Shown: one piece after another, positions 4,509-6,325 of the stretch
How the letters are laid out: each line of letters begins with the position of its first letter
How positions within the stretch are numbered: position 1 is the first letter of the stretch
Assembly: GCA_021813085.1 (NCBI GenBank)
Contig: JAKAMA010000151.1
Location: forward strand, 1-6,325
DNA length: 6,325 nucleotides
Origin: Chloroflexota bacterium
GTDB taxonomy: Bacteria; Chloroflexota; Dehalococcoidia; DSTF01; JACRBR01
Direction of reading: 5' to 3'
Notes under the pieces: generated by a model
The model's input: the letters and a program-made list of their open reading frames with translations, nothing else
Told to the model about the DNA's origin: nothing
The model's database searches: none
Translations under genes and position numbers: made by a program

Positions 4509-5603
4509 CTACTTCTTCCGCATCCCGGCGACCGCGAGCGTCGTGCCTGCGGCGAGCGCCGCAGCGGCGAGCAGGCCGATGGCGAGCGCGCTGCCGCCGC
4601 TGTTGTCGGGGCCGCTACCGGTGTCCGGCGCCCGCACGATCACCCCGATGGGCCGCGGCGTCGCGACGGCGGCCAGCACCGTACTCGCCGCGGTTGCCGT
4701 CGAGGTCGGCGTCGTCGGCACGCTGGTTGCGGTGGCCTTGGGCGCGGGCGTGCTGGTCGGCGTCGCCGTGCGGACGGGGACCGTGAGCTTACCGGTCGGC
4801 AGGAACACCGACGAGCCGCCGATGATCACGGCCGCGTCGTTGTCGTTCGCGTCCAGGACGTTACTCGATCGGACAAGCACCTTGAGCCCGCCGAGGTCGC
4901 CCTCGAAGTGGTTGTGCCAGGGGCCGGCGTTGATGTCGGTCGTGGTTACGCCGGGCAAGGCAGCCGTTCCGTCGGCCGTGAAGTAGAGATCGTCGCTGCC
5001 CCCGCTGTTGACGGTCGAGGCATTCGGCAGCAGGGCGAACAGCCATTCATACGCCGTTCCGTGGGACATCAGGCCGCCGCCTGAGTTGACAAAGCCCGCG
5101 ATCTGCGCCGCATGGTCCGCGAGCGCGGTGCGTTCACTGGAGTCCAGGTCGTTGCTGGCGCCCGTCCCGGCGATCCAGATGATCGCCGGCTTGGCCGTCC
5201 CGGAGCCGAGATCCGTGAAGAACTGATTGATGGCGGCCGGGCCCTCGAAGTAGTTGACCGTGTGCCCTGCCTTGGGGCCCGCCACGCCGATCGCGGCGCC
5301 CGCGTTACAGCAGGTTGAGGCGGAGGGCGCCGACCCGAGCGCGGCGATGCTCCCATCGTTGCCGGAGCGGGTGACATTGGGCGTGATGTTCTCCAGCGCG
5401 CGCTGGATGTAGAGCCAGCCCTCGATGGGGTTCCCACCCTCGTCCACGCCGCCATGGTCCGTCAGGTCGTCGCCGCCGATGATGACGGGGCCACCGAGCG
5501 CGGCCTGCGCTGTACGCGGCGGGGCGCCGGCAACGAGCAGGACGGCCAGCGCCGCGATGAGCGCCATCCCGGCCAGAAGTGGTATCGAGCGAATGCGTAA
5601 CAT
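4509..5603 (-). CDS. Secreted, probably surface-anchored protein with ThuA/amidotransferase-like domain
   Basis: A 364-residue exported protein. Residues 1-34 are a signal peptide: basic MLRIR, hydrophobic core LLAGMALIAALAVLLVAG, and probable cleavage after TAQA. Residues 38-265 form one globular domain starting VIIGGDDLTDHGG, with GWLYIQRALENITPNV, the central strand and loop PAIIWIAGTGASNDL, HAAQIAGFVNSGGGLMSHG, and GPWHNHFEGDLGGLKVLV. The alternating strand and helix order with SGGGLMSHG recalls class I glutamine amidotransferase/ThuA-like folds, but no catalytic Cys-His-Glu set is evident, so the activity is unknown. Residues 278-315 are a Thr/Ser/Pro/Ala stalk. The end is APDTGSG (325-331), a hydrophobic segment (338-360) and RKK, which is the layout of a cell-wall or membrane sorting signal. 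A vicinal C98/C99 lies in the domain. The start ATG at 5603 has GGGAGG seven bases upstream on the minus strand. The gene is monocistronic and converges on arsM. Confidence 0.85.
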   Translation of the reverse strand: MLRIRSIPLLAGMALIAALAVLLVAGAPPRTAQAALGGPVIIGGDDLTDHGGVDEGGNPIEGWLYIQRALENITPNVTRSGNDGSIAALGSAPSASTCCNAGAAIGVAGPKAGHTVNYFEGPAAINQFFTDLGSGTAKPAIIWIAGTGASNDLDSSERTALADHAAQIAGFVNSGGGLMSHGTAYEWLFALLPNASTVNSGGSDDLYFTADGTAALPGVTTTDINAGPWHNHFEGDLGGLKVLVRSSNVLDANDNDAAVIIGGSSVFLPTGKLTVPVRTATPTSTPAPKATATSVPTTPTSTATAASTVLAAVATPRPIGVIVRAPDTGSGPDNSGGSALAIGLLAAAALAAGTTLAVAGMRKK

Positions 5604-5681
5604 GGGAAACCTCCCGTATGCTCCCGCCCTGACGGGCGAGTCAGTCCGTGTCCAAACGAGCGCGGGGATATGATTGTTGCA

Positions 5682-5711
5682 ATCTTACGTCGCCCGCCCG
5701 CCAAATTGCAA
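5682..5711 (-). promoter_or_regulatory. Candidate promoter of the secreted protein gene
   Basis: On the minus strand TTGCAA (5711-5706) and TAAGAT (5687-5682) are 18 bases apart, each matching four of six consensus bases. The region is much richer in A+T than its flanks. The -35 is centred in the near-palindrome CCAAATTGCAATTGG (5701-5715), and the -10 overlaps the inverted repeat GATTG-TTG-CAATC (5672-5684). The leader would be about 70 bases long and contain a small CGCCC-TGAC-GGGCG hairpin (5625-5638). A consensus TTGACA on the minus strand at 5725-5720 has no -10 at the right distance. Confidence 0.35.
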
Positions 5712-5805
5712 TTGGCCGTTGTCAACAAGGTGCGGCCGGCCGTCACCTGGCTGGGCGGCTGGCTTGGGACGGCAATATCCATCCCGGCCGGGCCGAGGGT
5801 GCCCG

Positions 5806-6325
5806 TCAGGTGCGCGGGCGGACCTTGAGGACGTCGTGGACGATGATCGCCTGGTCGCGCTCCGGGCCGACCGAGACGATATCGATGGGGATCCTGATCA
5901 GGGACTCGATGCGGCGGATGTAGTCGCGCGCGCCCTGCGGCAGCTCGTCCCAGGTGCGGCACCGCGACGTCGGCGCGCGCCAGCCGTCGACCTCCTCATA
6001 CACCGGCCGGACCTTGCCCATGACGACGGAGCTGGCCGGGAGCGTGGTCAGCGTGCGGCCATCCTCGGTCTCGTACGCGATGCAGATCTTGATGGCGGGG
6101 AAGTTGTCGAGCACGTCGAGGCGGGTCAGGACGCCGCTCGTCACGCCGTTCACCATCGCGCTGTAGCGCGAGGCGACGGCGTCGAACCAGCCGGTGCGGC
6201 GCGGGCGGCCGGTGGTCGTGCCGATCTCCGGCCGCGGGCCTTCCAGCCGCAGGATCATGCCGGTCTCGTCGAGCAGCTCAGACGGCATCGGCCCGTTGCC
6301 GACGCGCGTCACGTAGGCCTTGTAG
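5806..6325 (-). CDS. purA: Adenylosuccinate synthetase, C-terminal part (5' end outside window)
   Basis: PurA joins IMP and aspartate using GTP to form adenylosuccinate, the first committed step to AMP. The minus-strand frame enters from the right edge reading YKAYVTRVGNGPMPSEL, a conserved block of the family, then TTTGRPRRTGWFDAV, VNGVTSGVLTRLDVLD, IKICIAYE, PVYEEVDGW, LPQGARDYIRRIE and the terminal IDIVSVGPERDQAI. These cover the IMP- and GTP-contacting C-terminal half. About 172 residues are seen of the usual 425-430, so the N-terminal 250 or so, including the P-loop, lie beyond the window. The GTG at 6312 is an internal valine, not the start, since homology continues upstream. The stop at 5806-5808 is followed by about 80 bases with a GC-rich CCCGGCCGGG palindrome but no clear T-tract terminator. 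Confidence 0.96.
   Translation of the reverse strand, partial: YKAYVTRVGNGPMPSELLDETGMILRLEGPRPEIGTTTGRPRRTGWFDAVASRYSAMVNGVTSGVLTRLDVLDNFPAIKICIAYETEDGRTLTTLPASSVVMGKVRPVYEEVDGWRAPTSRCRTWDELPQGARDYIRRIESLIRIPIDIVSVGPERDQAIIVHDVLKVRPRT

Noticed and set aside
5739..5773. GCCGTC / GACGGC inverted repeat as a purA terminator
   Set aside because: Six-base stem with a 23-base loop, and no T-run next to it on the minus strand.

Overview
This is a GC-rich, densely packed bacterial chromosomal segment. Two housekeeping genes cut by the window edges frame a run of small accessory units: moaC (molybdenum cofactor) at the left and purA (purine synthesis, minus strand) at the right. The lineage cannot be fixed from the sequence alone. 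The GC content, the secreted protein with an S/T/P-rich stalk and a PDTG-plus-membrane-anchor tail, and the CCCCTCTCC/GGAGAGGGG intergenic hairpin would fit a Chloroflexota-type bacterium, but this is an inference of low confidence.

Layout, left to right. (1) 2-262: the C-terminal end of MoaC. (2) 362-1083: a two-gene unit of a DUF5678-like small protein and a retropepsin-like aspartic protease, joined by a one-base stop/start overlap (TAGTG). (3) 1104-1171: two inverted repeats sharing the half-site TCCTGACA, followed by an operon of a small VOC (glyoxalase-fold) protein and a YafY-type HTH-WYL regulator. The repeats are the best candidate for the regulator's own operators. (4) 2373-2667: a gene-free spacer with seven tandem copies of a GATGTT(A/G) heptamer. 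(5) 2668-2940: an unrecognised 90-residue protein with one predicted membrane segment, probably starting at TTG. (6) 3022-4310: an arsenic unit of an ArsR repressor and an ArsM arsenite methyltransferase. Each has its own promoter carrying an almost identical 16-base box that overlaps the -10 element. The arsR promoter implies a leaderless transcript. (7) 4312-4485: two strong stem-loops between convergent genes. (8) 4509-5603, minus strand: a secreted, probably surface-anchored protein with a ThuA/amidotransferase-like domain. (9) 5806-6325, minus strand: the C-terminal part of PurA.

How the genes work together. ArsR should sense trivalent arsenic, release the shared boxes and switch on both itself and ArsM, which methylates arsenite. 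No arsenite pump or arsenate reductase is visible in the window. The VOC-WYL pair looks like an autoregulated ligand-responsive unit of unknown signal. The DUF5678-aspartic protease pair is translationally coupled, so the two proteins probably act together, but their role is unknown. No CRISPR array, transposase, tRNA or rRNA was seen.
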